A DNA stretch of 10,324 nucleotides from Prevotella sp. (GCA_003483565.1 DMYZ01000165.1:1-10324); one strand, 5' to 3'. Positions 1-7,897 are shown, counted from the stretch's first letter. A program made the numbers and translations. Notes: generated from the letters alone by a model not told the origin.

Positions 1-3000
1 GAGAACCTATTGTAGGTGCTTCGGTCCTTGTTGAAGGTACAAAGACTGGTACAGTAACTGATGTCGATGGTCATTTTGAACTATCGGTGCCAAGTGATAG
101 TAAACTGATCATTTCCTATTTGGGAATGAAACAGAAAAAGGTTATAGCAGGGAGTAATCTTAAAATATCTCTGCTTAATGATGACAGAGAGTTAAATGAA
201 GTCGTTGTAACAGCTATGGGTATAAGTCGTGATAAGAAAGCTTTGGGCTATGCTTCTCAGGAGTTGAGTTCTAAAGACTTGAATACTGCAGGTACTTCTT
301 CATTAGCTAGTGCCATCCAGGGTAAACTTACTGGTGTTGAAGTGCATGCATCATCTGGTGCTCCTGGCGCTTCTGCACAAATCGTTATTCGTGGTGCTCG
401 TTCTTTCAATGGCGATAATACTCCATTGTATGTAGTTGATGGTATGCCTATAGTATCAACTTCAGATAACAAGACCGGTGATTCTGTAACTGGTGCAGAT
501 AACGCAAGCCGTTCTATCGATATTGATCCTGATGATATTGAATCAATTAATGTTCTGAAGGGCCAGGCCGCTTCTGCGCTTTATGGTATACGTGCTTCAA
601 ATGGTGTTATATTGATCACAACGAAGCGTGGTAGTAAAAATACGACTAAACCAGTTATTAGTTTTTCTACAGACTTAAGCGGTCAGACTGTCAGCCGAAA
701 GTTTGAGCATCAGGATGTTTATGCACAGGGATCTAAAGGTGTCTATGATCCTAATAATTCAATGAGTTGGGGCCCTAAGATTACAGATCTTCCTAATGAT
801 GCTACTTATGGTGGAAATACTATAAATTCTTATACGAATAATGGTAAGGACCTTCATCAAGGTATGTATTACAATCCTAAATACGCCAAGGCTGGATTGA
901 GTGGCTGGACAACCCCTACAACTTATGATAATGTTGGTGATTTCTTTAATACTGGTTTTACTCAGAATTCTAACTTTGGTATTACTCAACGTAAAGATAA
1001 TCTGAGTTATGCATTTGGCATTAGCGATACTTATCAAAAAGGTATTATTCCGTCTACTGGCATGACTCGTACAGGAGCAAGGGGTGCAGTAGACTGGCAG
1101 GTAAGCAAGGAATGGAAGACCGGTTTCTCATTTAATTACAGTGCAGATAAGATTACCAAGGCTCCTGGAGCTAATAATGGAATTATTAATGTCGTATATA
1201 GTGCTCCTGCAGAATATAATCTGAAGGGTACGCCTTATAATGTTCCTGAAAATCCAACTTCGCAAGTATTATTCCGTAGTACTTCATTTAATAATCCTTA
1301 TTGGTGGGCTGCCAATGATCAGTTCTATGAGCATACTAACCGTGTATTTGGAAATGCTTATGTTGAATATCGTCCTAATATAGATTGGGGTGAAAACTAT
1401 AATTTGGTATTCCGTGAACAAGCTGGTATTGATATGTATACTACTAATTATCGTACTACAGCTGAAGTTGGTTCTGCTTATAACAGCAAGGGAGAAGTTG
1501 ATAATTCTGGTGTTGAACGTAATGTTTTCAATAACTTGTTTACAGCCAATTTCACAGCGAAATGGTCTGATGATTTTGATTTTGGTTTCTTACTTGGTTC
1601 AGAATTTAATCATGACAATAAGCGTACGTGGGAATATGATGGTACAGGTTTAGCTTTCTATGGTCAGGCTACTATTGGTAATACAACAAATATTATTACT
1701 CACGATGAGTATCGTGAGCAACAGCGTACTTTGGGCTTTTTTGGCCAGGCTTCATTGTCTTATAAAGATATGCTGTATTTAACCGCTACAGGTCGAAATG
1801 ATGTTGTTTCTACAATGCCTCGAGGTAACAGAAGTTTCTTTTATCCTTCGGTATCTTTAGGTTGGATCTTTACAGAACTCAAAGGGTTGAAAGGCAATAG
1901 TATCTTGTCTTATGGTAAATTGCGCACATCATTTGCTCAGGTAGGCCAAGCCGGTCAATTTTACAGTAATTATCATTATGTACCTGCATACACTGGTGGC
2001 ATGTACTTGAGTGATCCTATGGCTTATCCTATTAGTGGAGTCAATTCTTATGCTCCTTATTATGTGAAATATGATCCAAATTTGAAACCTCAGAATACAT
2101 TCAACTGGGAAATGGGCCTTGACTTAGGATTATTTGATAATCGTATTAGTTTAGAATATACCGCTAGTTATCAGGATGTAAAGGATCAGATTTTTGATGT
2201 TCCTATTGCAGGTTCTACGGGTTATCAATATTTGCGTACTAATGCTGGTGAGATGACTACTTGGTCACATGAAATTTCTTTGAATGCTGCTATTTTGAAA
2301 CATAAGGATTATGATTTGAATTTAGGGGTTAACTTCACTAAAGTTCATAATTTTGTCAAGAAATTAGCTGATGGGGTTGAGAGTATTTTCTTGGGTGGAT
2401 TTACAGAACCGCAGATTCGTGCTCAGGCTGGTTATACTTATCCTAATATATATGGTCTTGCTTTCAAACGTGCTGATAATGGTGAGCTTTTGCTTTCTGG
2501 TGGTTTGCCACAGGCTACAGCTAATAGTCAGAATTTGGGTGAGTGCTCTCCTAATTTTACAATGGGTTTCAATCTCAGTGCAAGATATAAACGCCTAAGT
2601 TTAACTGCAACCTTAGACTGGCAGAATGGTGGAAAAATGTATAATGGTTCACTCTTGGTCATGAATTACTTTGGAGCTACCAAAGAATCAATTCCTTATC
2701 ATGAAGGAACAATGGTTGTCAAAGGTATTGATGAGGCTACAGGTAAAGAAAATACTGTAGAAGTAAGCAAGCGAAGTTATTATATGGCTTATTATGATGT
2801 AACAGAAGCTGGAGTTTATGATGCCAGTTATTTGAAACTTCGTGATATAACCTTAAGCTATCAGTTGCCAAAAATTGGCAATGTAGATTTGTCTGTTTAC
2901 GGTTTTGCCCGTAATATTTTAGTTTGGTCAGCTATGCCGGATCTGGATCCTGAAAGTTCACAGGGTAATGGTAATATGAGTGGCTATTTTGAGCGTTTCT

Positions 3001-3050
3001 CTGTTCCAAATACATCTAGTTTTGGTGGTGGCTTCAAATTAACATTCTAA
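1..3050 (+). CDS. SusC/RagA-type TonB-dependent outer-membrane transporter, 5' end missing
   Basis: This protein imports a nutrient across the outer membrane using TonB energy, together with its SusD partner. The frame is open from base 3, so the true start lies upstream; 1015 residues are visible and the signal peptide is lost. The first ~57 visible residues are the end of a CarboxypepD_reg-like domain (EPIVGASVLVEGT, then TVTDVDGHFEL). The SusC hallmark NEVVVTAMG follows, then a plug domain with PLYVVDGMPI and a GQAASALYGIRASNGVILI block, then an aromatic-rich beta-barrel ending in a terminal Phe (GGGFKLTF), as expected for BAM-inserted barrels. A GTG at 87 is not the start, because homology continues upstream of it. 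The susD-like gene follows after 45 bases, so the two are almost certainly co-transcribed. No glycoside hydrolase, peptidase or regulator is visible, so the substrate cannot be assigned. The family call is firm; the substrate is unknown. Confidence 0.97.
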   Translation, partial: EPIVGASVLVEGTKTGTVTDVDGHFELSVPSDSKLIISYLGMKQKKVIAGSNLKISLLNDDRELNEVVVTAMGISRDKKALGYASQELSSKDLNTAGTSSLASAIQGKLTGVEVHASSGAPGASAQIVIRGARSFNGDNTPLYVVDGMPIVSTSDNKTGDSVTGADNASRSIDIDPDDIESINVLKGQAASALYGIRASNGVILITTKRGSKNTTKPVISFSTDLSGQTVSRKFEHQDVYAQGSKGVYDPNNSMSWGPKITDLPNDATYGGNTINSYTNNGKDLHQGMYYNPKYAKAGLSGWTTPTTYDNVGDFFNTGFTQNSNFGITQRKDNLSYAFGISDTYQKGIIPSTGMTRTGARGAVDWQVSKEWKTGFSFNYSADKITKAPGANNGIINVVYSAPAEYNLKGTPYNVPENPTSQVLFRSTSFNNPYWWAANDQFYEHTNRVFGNAYVEYRPNIDWGENYNLVFREQAGIDMYTTNYRTTAEVGSAYNSKGEVDNSGVERNVFNNLFTANFTAKWSDDFDFGFLLGSEFNHDNKRTWEYDGTGLAFYGQATIGNTTNIITHDEYREQQRTLGFFGQASLSYKDMLYLTATGRNDVVSTMPRGNRSFFYPSVSLGWIFTELKGLKGNSILSYGKLRTSFAQVGQAGQFYSNYHYVPAYTGGMYLSDPMAYPISGVNSYAPYYVKYDPNLKPQNTFNWEMGLDLGLFDNRISLEYTASYQDVKDQIFDVPIAGSTGYQYLRTNAGEMTTWSHEISLNAAILKHKDYDLNLGVNFTKVHNFVKKLADGVESIFLGGFTEPQIRAQAGYTYPNIYGLAFKRADNGELLLSGGLPQATANSQNLGECSPNFTMGFNLSARYKRLSLTATLDWQNGGKMYNGSLLVMNYFGATKESIPYHEGTMVVKGIDEATGKENTVEVSKRSYYMAYYDVTEAGVYDASYLKLRDITLSYQLPKIGNVDLSVYGFARNILVWSAMPDLDPESSQGNGNMSGYFERFSVPNTSSFGGGFKLTF

Positions 3051-3095
3051 ATGTTAGGATGTTTTAATAGTTACATTTATATAAAATAAAAGATT

Positions 3096-4619
3096 ATGAA
3101 AGCAAAATATATTTTTGGATTGATTTTGTCTGCTTCATTGCTCTCAGCTTGTACTGAAGACCAAATGGATGAAATCAATACAGATGAGGCTCATACCAGT
3201 TCTAAATATGTCAGCGGTGAATTATCTATTACCGATGCAGAAGTTTGTACGGTTGCTAATACCTTGAACCAGGATTATCCTTGGTATATCAGTTCTTATA
3301 CAGAACAACTTTTTGGTACGGGTAATAATCAGCTGAAGAATATAGAGGTTCGCCAAAGAGCTGAAATGGCATCTAGCTCAACATTTGATAATGATTGGAA
3401 CGCAACATACGGAAATATTAATAATCTCCTGGATATTAAGAAAAAGTGTGCTACTGGTGGTGTTAATTCTGATAACTATGCTCTTTTGGGTATGGAACAG
3501 ACTTTGGAAGCTTTGAACTGGGGAGTATTGACAGACCTTCATGGAGATATTCCTTGTTCACAAGCTTGTCTTGGTATTTTAAATCCAACTTTGGACAAAC
3601 AAGAGGCTATTTATAACAAAATATTTGCTCTTTTGGATAGTGCTCAAATTAATTTAGCAAAGGGCTCACCTAGTTCAACACTGCGAAGTCACGATGTTTT
3701 GAATGGTGGTAATATGGCAAAATGGCAAGCTTTGGCACATGCTCTGAAAGCTCGATATCTGTTACATACCTATGGACGTAACAAAGATGTACTTCCACAG
3801 GTTTTGACAGAGGCTAATGCTGCTATCGATGGTGGATTCACTGGATGTAACTTAGATGTATTTGATGGCTCTAGTAATATTAATACGTGGTCTGAATATT
3901 TTTGGGATCGTGAATATATCGGTTGTTCTACAACTGTGGATAGTTTGATGGCAGACCGAGATGATCCACGTGAACAGATTTATAATTATAATGGTTATGG
4001 TAAAGACACTGTAGCTATTCCTGGTGATGAAAATTTGGCAGAACAAACGGAATATGTTAATTATCCGGCGTGGTTGGATAATGGTGCTGCTTATGAACAT
4101 CTTTTCAGTAAGTCTGAAATTTATTTTATTATAGCAGAATGCCAGGCTCGTTTAAGTCAGGATGCTACTTCTGCTTTTGAAAGTGGTGTAGAAGCATCTA
4201 TGGAAGATTACTTTAATACTTCTTACCAGCAAGTAATTGACAATACTATCAGCAGTGACAATCTTTCTAGTATGATAACTAATGATACAAAAAAGTATTT
4301 AGCTAATATTAAAGACCGTTTCACAGCTAATCCACTTAATGAGATCTTAATTCAGAAATATTTGGCTCAAACTCGTGATGAGCAGATAGAAACATACAAT
4401 GACATGCGTCGTTGTATTTATGTAGATGGTAGTTATCCTGTAAAGATGACGAATCCAAATAATACTAGAAGTGGCTCTAATTACTGGCCATACCGTTTGC
4501 CTTATGGTGCAAGTGATGTTACGAATAATCCTAATGTTACGAAAGCATTTGGCTCTGGTAATGATGCTGGTATGTACATTTTCTCTGACCCTGTTTGGTG
4601 GGCAGGAGGCAATGATTGA
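3096..4619 (+). CDS. SusD/RagB-family surface lipoprotein (SusD-like_2 type), partner of the upstream SusC
   Basis: This is the nutrient-binding lid of the SusCD complex on the outer cell surface. The 507-residue length fits the family. It has a type II signal peptide with lipobox LSAC (lipidated Cys19), followed by an acidic stretch (TEDQMDE) resembling Bacteroidota lipoprotein surface-export signals. Family blocks are LTDLHGDIPCSQA near residues 145-157 and GGNMAKWQALAHALKARYLL near 204-223, inside a helical TPR-like region, and a C-terminal PVWW. These resemble the SusD-like_2 group more than classical starch-binding SusD, from recall of the family and not from a search. The ATG at 3096 is placed by the lipoprotein signal. 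It is second in an operon with the SusC gene and is followed by a strong terminator 65 bases downstream. The ligand cannot be inferred. A peptide or glycan are both possible, since SusCD pairs without adjacent enzymes are common. Confidence 0.95.
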   Translation: MKAKYIFGLILSASLLSACTEDQMDEINTDEAHTSSKYVSGELSITDAEVCTVANTLNQDYPWYISSYTEQLFGTGNNQLKNIEVRQRAEMASSSTFDNDWNATYGNINNLLDIKKKCATGGVNSDNYALLGMEQTLEALNWGVLTDLHGDIPCSQACLGILNPTLDKQEAIYNKIFALLDSAQINLAKGSPSSTLRSHDVLNGGNMAKWQALAHALKARYLLHTYGRNKDVLPQVLTEANAAIDGGFTGCNLDVFDGSSNINTWSEYFWDREYIGCSTTVDSLMADRDDPREQIYNYNGYGKDTVAIPGDENLAEQTEYVNYPAWLDNGAAYEHLFSKSEIYFIIAECQARLSQDATSAFESGVEASMEDYFNTSYQQVIDNTISSDNLSSMITNDTKKYLANIKDRFTANPLNEILIQKYLAQTRDEQIETYNDMRRCIYVDGSYPVKMTNPNNTRSGSNYWPYRLPYGASDVTNNPNVTKAFGSGNDAGMYIFSDPVWWAGGND

Positions 4620-4683
4620 TATATGTAGAATATAAAAGAAACAGATTAATTCTTTGTGATTAATCGATTTTTCTCTCTCGTTT

Positions 4684-4714
4684 GGGACCGGCAAGTGTGT
4701 CGGTCCCTTTTTTT
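4684..4714 (+). terminator. Rho-independent terminator of the susCD-like operon
   Basis: GGGACCGGCA pairs with TGTCGGTCCC (ten pairs, one of them G-U) around an AGTG loop, followed directly by seven T. It separates the transporter operon from the toxin genes. Confidence 0.93.
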
Positions 4715-4866
4715 GTTTCTTGAAAATATTTTTAAAAGTTTGAATATACTGATTAATATTATTAGAACAATTATTTATTATATAAATTTTAAATAGGATA
4801 TAATTTGATATAAGTTTAAAATATGCTAATATTTAACATTAAAAGTTACAATTTTATATATATAGT

Positions 4867-4874
4867 TATATTTG
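4867..4874 (+). promoter_or_regulatory. Possible Bacteroides -7 element (TATATTTG)
   Basis: TATATTTG matches the TAnnTTTG consensus exactly. No TTTG sits 19-21 bases upstream, where only an AGTT-like sequence is found, so half of the promoter is missing. If it is used, the leader before the toxin gene would be about 300 nt. The region is so AT-rich that a chance match is quite possible. Confidence 0.3.
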
Positions 4875-5136
4875 TATATGAATTTAGCGATAATCTATGG
4901 GTTAACTACTAAAATGTAATTTATCGTATTGTAAATAAATAGTATATCTATATGATGTTAGTTTCTTGATATTGTTATAAGCAATAAAGTGAACTAATAT
5001 TATATCTTAGTAAAGGCTATTATAATAATGAAAAGGCATAAAATCTTGATAGAAATAAAAGTTTTACTATTTGTTATAAGTCGTAAATAATGATCGATGG
5101 ATTTTATAAGTGAGGAGATTAATCATAATGAGATAA

Positions 5137-5155
5137 TACTTGTTAATAACAAGTA
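5137..5155. repeat. Perfect 8+8 inverted repeat just upstream of the short toxin gene
   Basis: TACTTGTT and AACAAGTA are exact inverted copies separated by AAT, ending 25 bases before the ATG at 5181. It could be an operator for a dimeric regulator or a hairpin in the mRNA leader. It has no following T-run, so it is not a standard terminator. Confidence 0.6.
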
Positions 5156-5180
5156 AATAAATTAATTAAAAAGTTTAATT

Positions 5181-6236
5181 ATGCAATTAAAAACAAATGA
5201 AAAACTCTTGTTTAGAGCATCTTTAGTTCTTCTGTTTTGGGGAACAGTATCTTTGCTTACTTCTTGCTCATCTGAGGTAGGTGATTCTGGAAACAATTTA
5301 GTAAGCAGTTTATCAACTCATGTTGATAGTTTAGACAATCCTTATGTATGGGATGAATCTTATCATCCTAGGCGGACAAGAAGTACTAATGAAGCTTATG
5401 AATTCGTTCCTAATGCTTTAGGTGCTAAATATTTGGGAGAAATCCTTGATGGAAATCTTTTTACAACAGAATCACGTCTTCGGGCTATTGCTGGAATAAA
5501 ATTAGATTCCATTGATATCTGTTTTGATATGCCGGGATACTACTGTAAAAGGATTTATCCACGTTTGATAAATTATGATGGGGCTCTTAATGAAGCTTTG
5601 AAATCTCCAGATTTTAGTGGTGATCAGACAGAGGAGTTTGAATATGATTTTAAGCGTTTTAGTTATTATGATGAATTAAAATTAGCTTTTGGTGCTAATT
5701 TTAATATAGCTAGTCTTTTAAATATAAGTGCTTCTTGTGTAAGTAATAAAATAACTCATAAAACAGGATTATTTGCAAGAGTTTTCCAACAGAATTTTAC
5801 GGCTGTAATGGATTATCCAGAAGATGGCAATTTATTCAAAAATAATAATGATTTAAACAATCATTTAACAGATGCATATATTAATTCTATCATTTATGGC
5901 AGATTAGCTATAATTTCAATGGAAAGTGATTACTCTTATGACTCTGTTAAAACTGCATTTAAGGCTGCTCTTGCTATAAATAAAAATAGTGGTGGAGCTA
6001 GTTTGGATGCACAGTATAAGAAAATATTGGATACGGCGGATGTTCATGTTTATATTTTGGGAGGTGATGCTAGTGGTGCTGCTGAAACTTTTGAGAGTTT
6101 TGAGAGTTTTGAAAAATTTATAAAAGATGGTGGAGCTTTCAGTAAGACGGTTCCTGGTGTCCCTATTTTTATAACAGCAAATCATCTTAATGATAATTCA
6201 GCTTGGGTATCTCAATTTGAAATCCCTGATGATTAA
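5181..6236 (+). CDS. CDC-like pore-forming lipoprotein, short form (CDCL-S candidate)
   Basis: Predicted pore-forming toxin subunit related to cholesterol-dependent cytolysins. A type II signal ends in LTSC (Cys29). A linker with RRTR (64-67) precedes the folded part. CDC-type blocks follow in the right order: IDICFDMPG (111-119, compare ISIDLPG in CDCs); YYDELKLAFG (162-171) and VFQQNFTAVMDYP (201-213), compare the LxAKFG and FKQIYYTVSVDAP blocks; INSIIYGRLAIISMES (234-249), compare VAYGRTIYVKLET; VYILGGDA (290-297); FIKDGGAFSKTVPGVPI (313-329), compare IKDNATFSxKNPAYPI; and LNDNSA (336-341), compare LKDNSVA. The protein ends ten residues later, so CDC domain 4 and its cholesterol-binding undecapeptide are absent, and cholesterol targeting is not expected. 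It is paired with a long paralogue downstream. Assignment to the family is by recalled motifs. Bacterial targets are inferred from characterised Bacteroidota CDCL pairs. Confidence 0.88.
   Translation: MQLKTNEKLLFRASLVLLFWGTVSLLTSCSSEVGDSGNNLVSSLSTHVDSLDNPYVWDESYHPRRTRSTNEAYEFVPNALGAKYLGEILDGNLFTTESRLRAIAGIKLDSIDICFDMPGYYCKRIYPRLINYDGALNEALKSPDFSGDQTEEFEYDFKRFSYYDELKLAFGANFNIASLLNISASCVSNKITHKTGLFARVFQQNFTAVMDYPEDGNLFKNNNDLNNHLTDAYINSIIYGRLAIISMESDYSYDSVKTAFKAALAINKNSGGASLDAQYKKILDTADVHVYILGGDASGAAETFESFESFEKFIKDGGAFSKTVPGVPIFITANHLNDNSAWVSQFEIPDD
6089..6115 (+). repeat. In-frame 9-base tandem repeat inside the short toxin gene
   Basis: TTTTGAGAG occurs twice in direct succession, followed by the partial copy TTTTGAAAA, and encodes FESFESFEK at residues 304-312. 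Loss or gain of a unit would keep the reading frame. Confidence 0.75.
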
Positions 6237-6271
6237 TGGATTTTATGCTAAAAGACTAAATGTCAAATAAT

Positions 6272-6314
6272 TTTTGGCAGGATTAGCATTAATGTTATTC
6301 TGCCAAGATTTTTT
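6272..6314 (+). terminator. Terminator-like hairpin between the short and long toxin genes
   Basis: TTTTGGCAG (6272-6280) pairs with CTGCCAAGA (6300-6308), nine pairs with one G-U. Three more pairs and an inner hairpin are possible in the 19-base loop. Six T follow at once (6309-6314). Only 20 bases remain before the ATG of the long gene, which leaves no room for a separate downstream promoter, so transcription of that gene should have to pass through this hairpin. Confidence 0.8.
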
Positions 6315-6334
6315 ATGTATAAAAAATTATAATA

Positions 6335-7816
6335 ATGAAAAATCCATATTGGATATTACTATTATCTCTGATTCTTTTGTCAAGTTGCAGTAATGAAATT
6401 AGGGATGAAGATTCTTGCACTTCATCTCGAGAATTAGTGAAATATAATCCAACAGATTATGTAATATCAATTAATACTACTCGTGATATTTATAATAATC
6501 TTGGAGATTCTTTAGGAAAAGATTTTAGTTTTTTAAGAACAAGAGGCTCTGATAATCCTTTTGAAGAAGAGAGGGAAGTTGTTAGCAATACTTGTGTCAT
6601 CCTTCCAGAATTAAGAGGTGATATTTTTTTAGGTAGTGTTTTAACACGAGCTTCTGTCGCGAACTGTTGTTATAAACCTATTATTGGTGCAAAACAACCT
6701 GTTACAGTGACATTATCTTTACCTGAATCAACTAGTGGGGTTATATCTAATCCATCTTATTCCCGGTATATGAATTATATAAAAGAACAAGAACAAAAAT
6801 CTTCTTTTTCTCAAAATGATGAATTTTCATATTCCATAGAACAATTTACATCTTATAATGAGCTGAAGTCTGCTTTTGGAAGTAACATTAATACAAATGC
6901 TCTTTTTTGGTCTAGTTCTACCTCAAATATTACAAAAGAACATGTAATAAGCAAAGCTACTGGCCTTTATATTAAATTTTGGCAGACAAGTTTTACAGCA
7001 ACAATGGATATCCCACAACCTCCTTATGCTGCAGTAAGCAGTGACATGTTGGATTCTGCAGTGTATGTTAACAGTGTCTCTTATGGAAGATTAGGCATTT
7101 TGACTTTAGAAACTAATGAAAAATCGGCTGAAGCAGAAACTGAAATAAGGAAATGTTTCAAGACGATCTTTACTAAAGGTACTTCCTTTTTGGATTCTGA
7201 TGATAAAACTTTTCTTGATGGGTGCGATTTTAAAGTTTTCTTGCTAGGTGGTTCTGAATCAACTGCGGTTTTAAGTTTTACTGGTCTGGATGGTTTTATT
7301 GAGCATATTCAAAAAGGAGTTTTTTCTTCTAGTCAACCAGGTGTTCCTATCTTTTGTTCATTTGCCAATGTTACTGATAATACACCAGCAAATATAAAAT
7401 TCAAATATAATATTGAGTTATATGAACCTTTGTATGTTGAGTTAGAGGACAGAGTTGAAGGACTTGAGCATAATATGAGTTTGCATTTTTATAAGAATAG
7501 AAATAAAGTGAATAAGATTGCTGATCCGGCATTAAAATTCTATATTCTTAAAACGCAAGAAAAAACGCTTTATAATGGTCTAGATGATCCGACAACGATA
7601 ACAAATGATACTTTGTGTTTCCAAAATGCTAACAGTGATACGAGTTTAGAATTGCCATATTATTTGAGTGATTATCATCACCCACCCAAGAAGCCTATTG
7701 GTAAAGACAGTTGGGGAATGATAGAAATTAAAACTAGTGAGAAATTACTTCCGGGGCCTGGTTATGAAATTATTGGAGATAATCCAACAATAGTAACTAC
7801 ACCGTTATATAATTAA
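6335..7816 (+). CDS. CDC-like pore-forming lipoprotein, long form (CDCL-L candidate)
   Basis: Second predicted pore-forming component, diverged from the short one. It has a type II signal with lipobox LSSC (Cys18), then an acidic linker containing LRTR (67-70). Shared CDC-type blocks: TVTLSLPES (124-132); SYNELKSAFGSN (173-184); TGLYIKFWQTSFTATMDIP (209-227); YVNSVSYGRLGILTLET (244-260); VFLLGGSE (301-308), where CDCs and the short form have GGD; and PGVPIF (335-340). Unlike the short form it continues for ~145 residues (about 349-493), a probable beta-rich C-terminal domain in the place of CDC domain 4. That region has no tryptophan-rich undecapeptide and does not look like a cholesterol-binding tip, so I infer it recognises something else. 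Nine cysteines are scattered, including a CC at 111-112. I infer that it binds the target or nucleates the pore and recruits the short form. Confidence 0.86.
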   Translation: MKNPYWILLLSLILLSSCSNEIRDEDSCTSSRELVKYNPTDYVISINTTRDIYNNLGDSLGKDFSFLRTRGSDNPFEEEREVVSNTCVILPELRGDIFLGSVLTRASVANCCYKPIIGAKQPVTVTLSLPESTSGVISNPSYSRYMNYIKEQEQKSSFSQNDEFSYSIEQFTSYNELKSAFGSNINTNALFWSSSTSNITKEHVISKATGLYIKFWQTSFTATMDIPQPPYAAVSSDMLDSAVYVNSVSYGRLGILTLETNEKSAEAETEIRKCFKTIFTKGTSFLDSDDKTFLDGCDFKVFLLGGSESTAVLSFTGLDGFIEHIQKGVFSSSQPGVPIFCSFANVTDNTPANIKFKYNIELYEPLYVELEDRVEGLEHNMSLHFYKNRNKVNKIADPALKFYILKTQEKTLYNGLDDPTTITNDTLCFQNANSDTSLELPYYLSDYHHPPKKPIGKDSWGMIEIKTSEKLLPGPGYEIIGDNPTIVTTPLYN

Positions 7817-7853
7817 CTTTATAGTGCTTTTTGAATTTACTGGTTTTTGATTG

Positions 7854-7897
7854 TATTGAGATAACACTTATATTTTAGTGTTATCTCAATGTTTTTT
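7854..7897 (+). terminator. Rho-independent terminator after the long toxin gene
   Basis: ATTGAGATAACACT (7855-7868) pairs perfectly with AGTGTTATCTCAAT (7877-7890), 14 pairs around an 8-base loop, with a T6 run at 7892-7897. The T-run lies only on the plus-strand exit side, so it serves the toxin genes. I see no clear terminator for the convergent minus-strand gene. Confidence 0.92.

Larger units (their letters stand above)
4716..5180. other. AT-rich 465-base intergenic region upstream of the toxin pair
   Basis: No credible gene is found on either strand. Hand counts on three 60-base lines give roughly 12-18% G+C, far below the neighbouring genes. It contains a possible -7 element (4867-4874), a 20-codon open frame (5028-5090) that I do not call as a gene, a two-codon ATG-AGA-TAA frame with a good GAGGAG upstream (5112-5133), and a perfect inverted repeat (5137-5155). 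The length and composition suit a regulatory region for the downstream genes. Confidence 0.7.

Noticed and set aside
257..4694. Several short antisense or out-of-frame reading frames inside the SusC and SusD genes
   Set aside because: They overlap strongly supported transporter genes and show biased, low-complexity translations typical of shadow frames.
5066..5073. Possible -7 element near ACTATTTG before the short toxin gene
   Set aside because: The TA and TTTG are spaced one base too far apart for TAnnTTTG, and no TTTG lies at the proper distance upstream.
5028..5090. 20-codon frame MKRHKILIEIKVLLFVISRK upstream of the short toxin gene
   Set aside because: It is basic and hydrophobic like a leader or small toxin, but it has no ribosome-binding signal, lies in extremely AT-rich DNA where such frames arise by chance, and matches no family I know.
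5181..7816. Reading the toxin pair as true cholesterol-dependent cytolysins aimed at animal cells
   Set aside because: Neither protein has the tryptophan-rich undecapeptide or a recognisable cholesterol-binding domain 4, the short form lacks that domain altogether, and both are lipoproteins of a Gram-negative cell.
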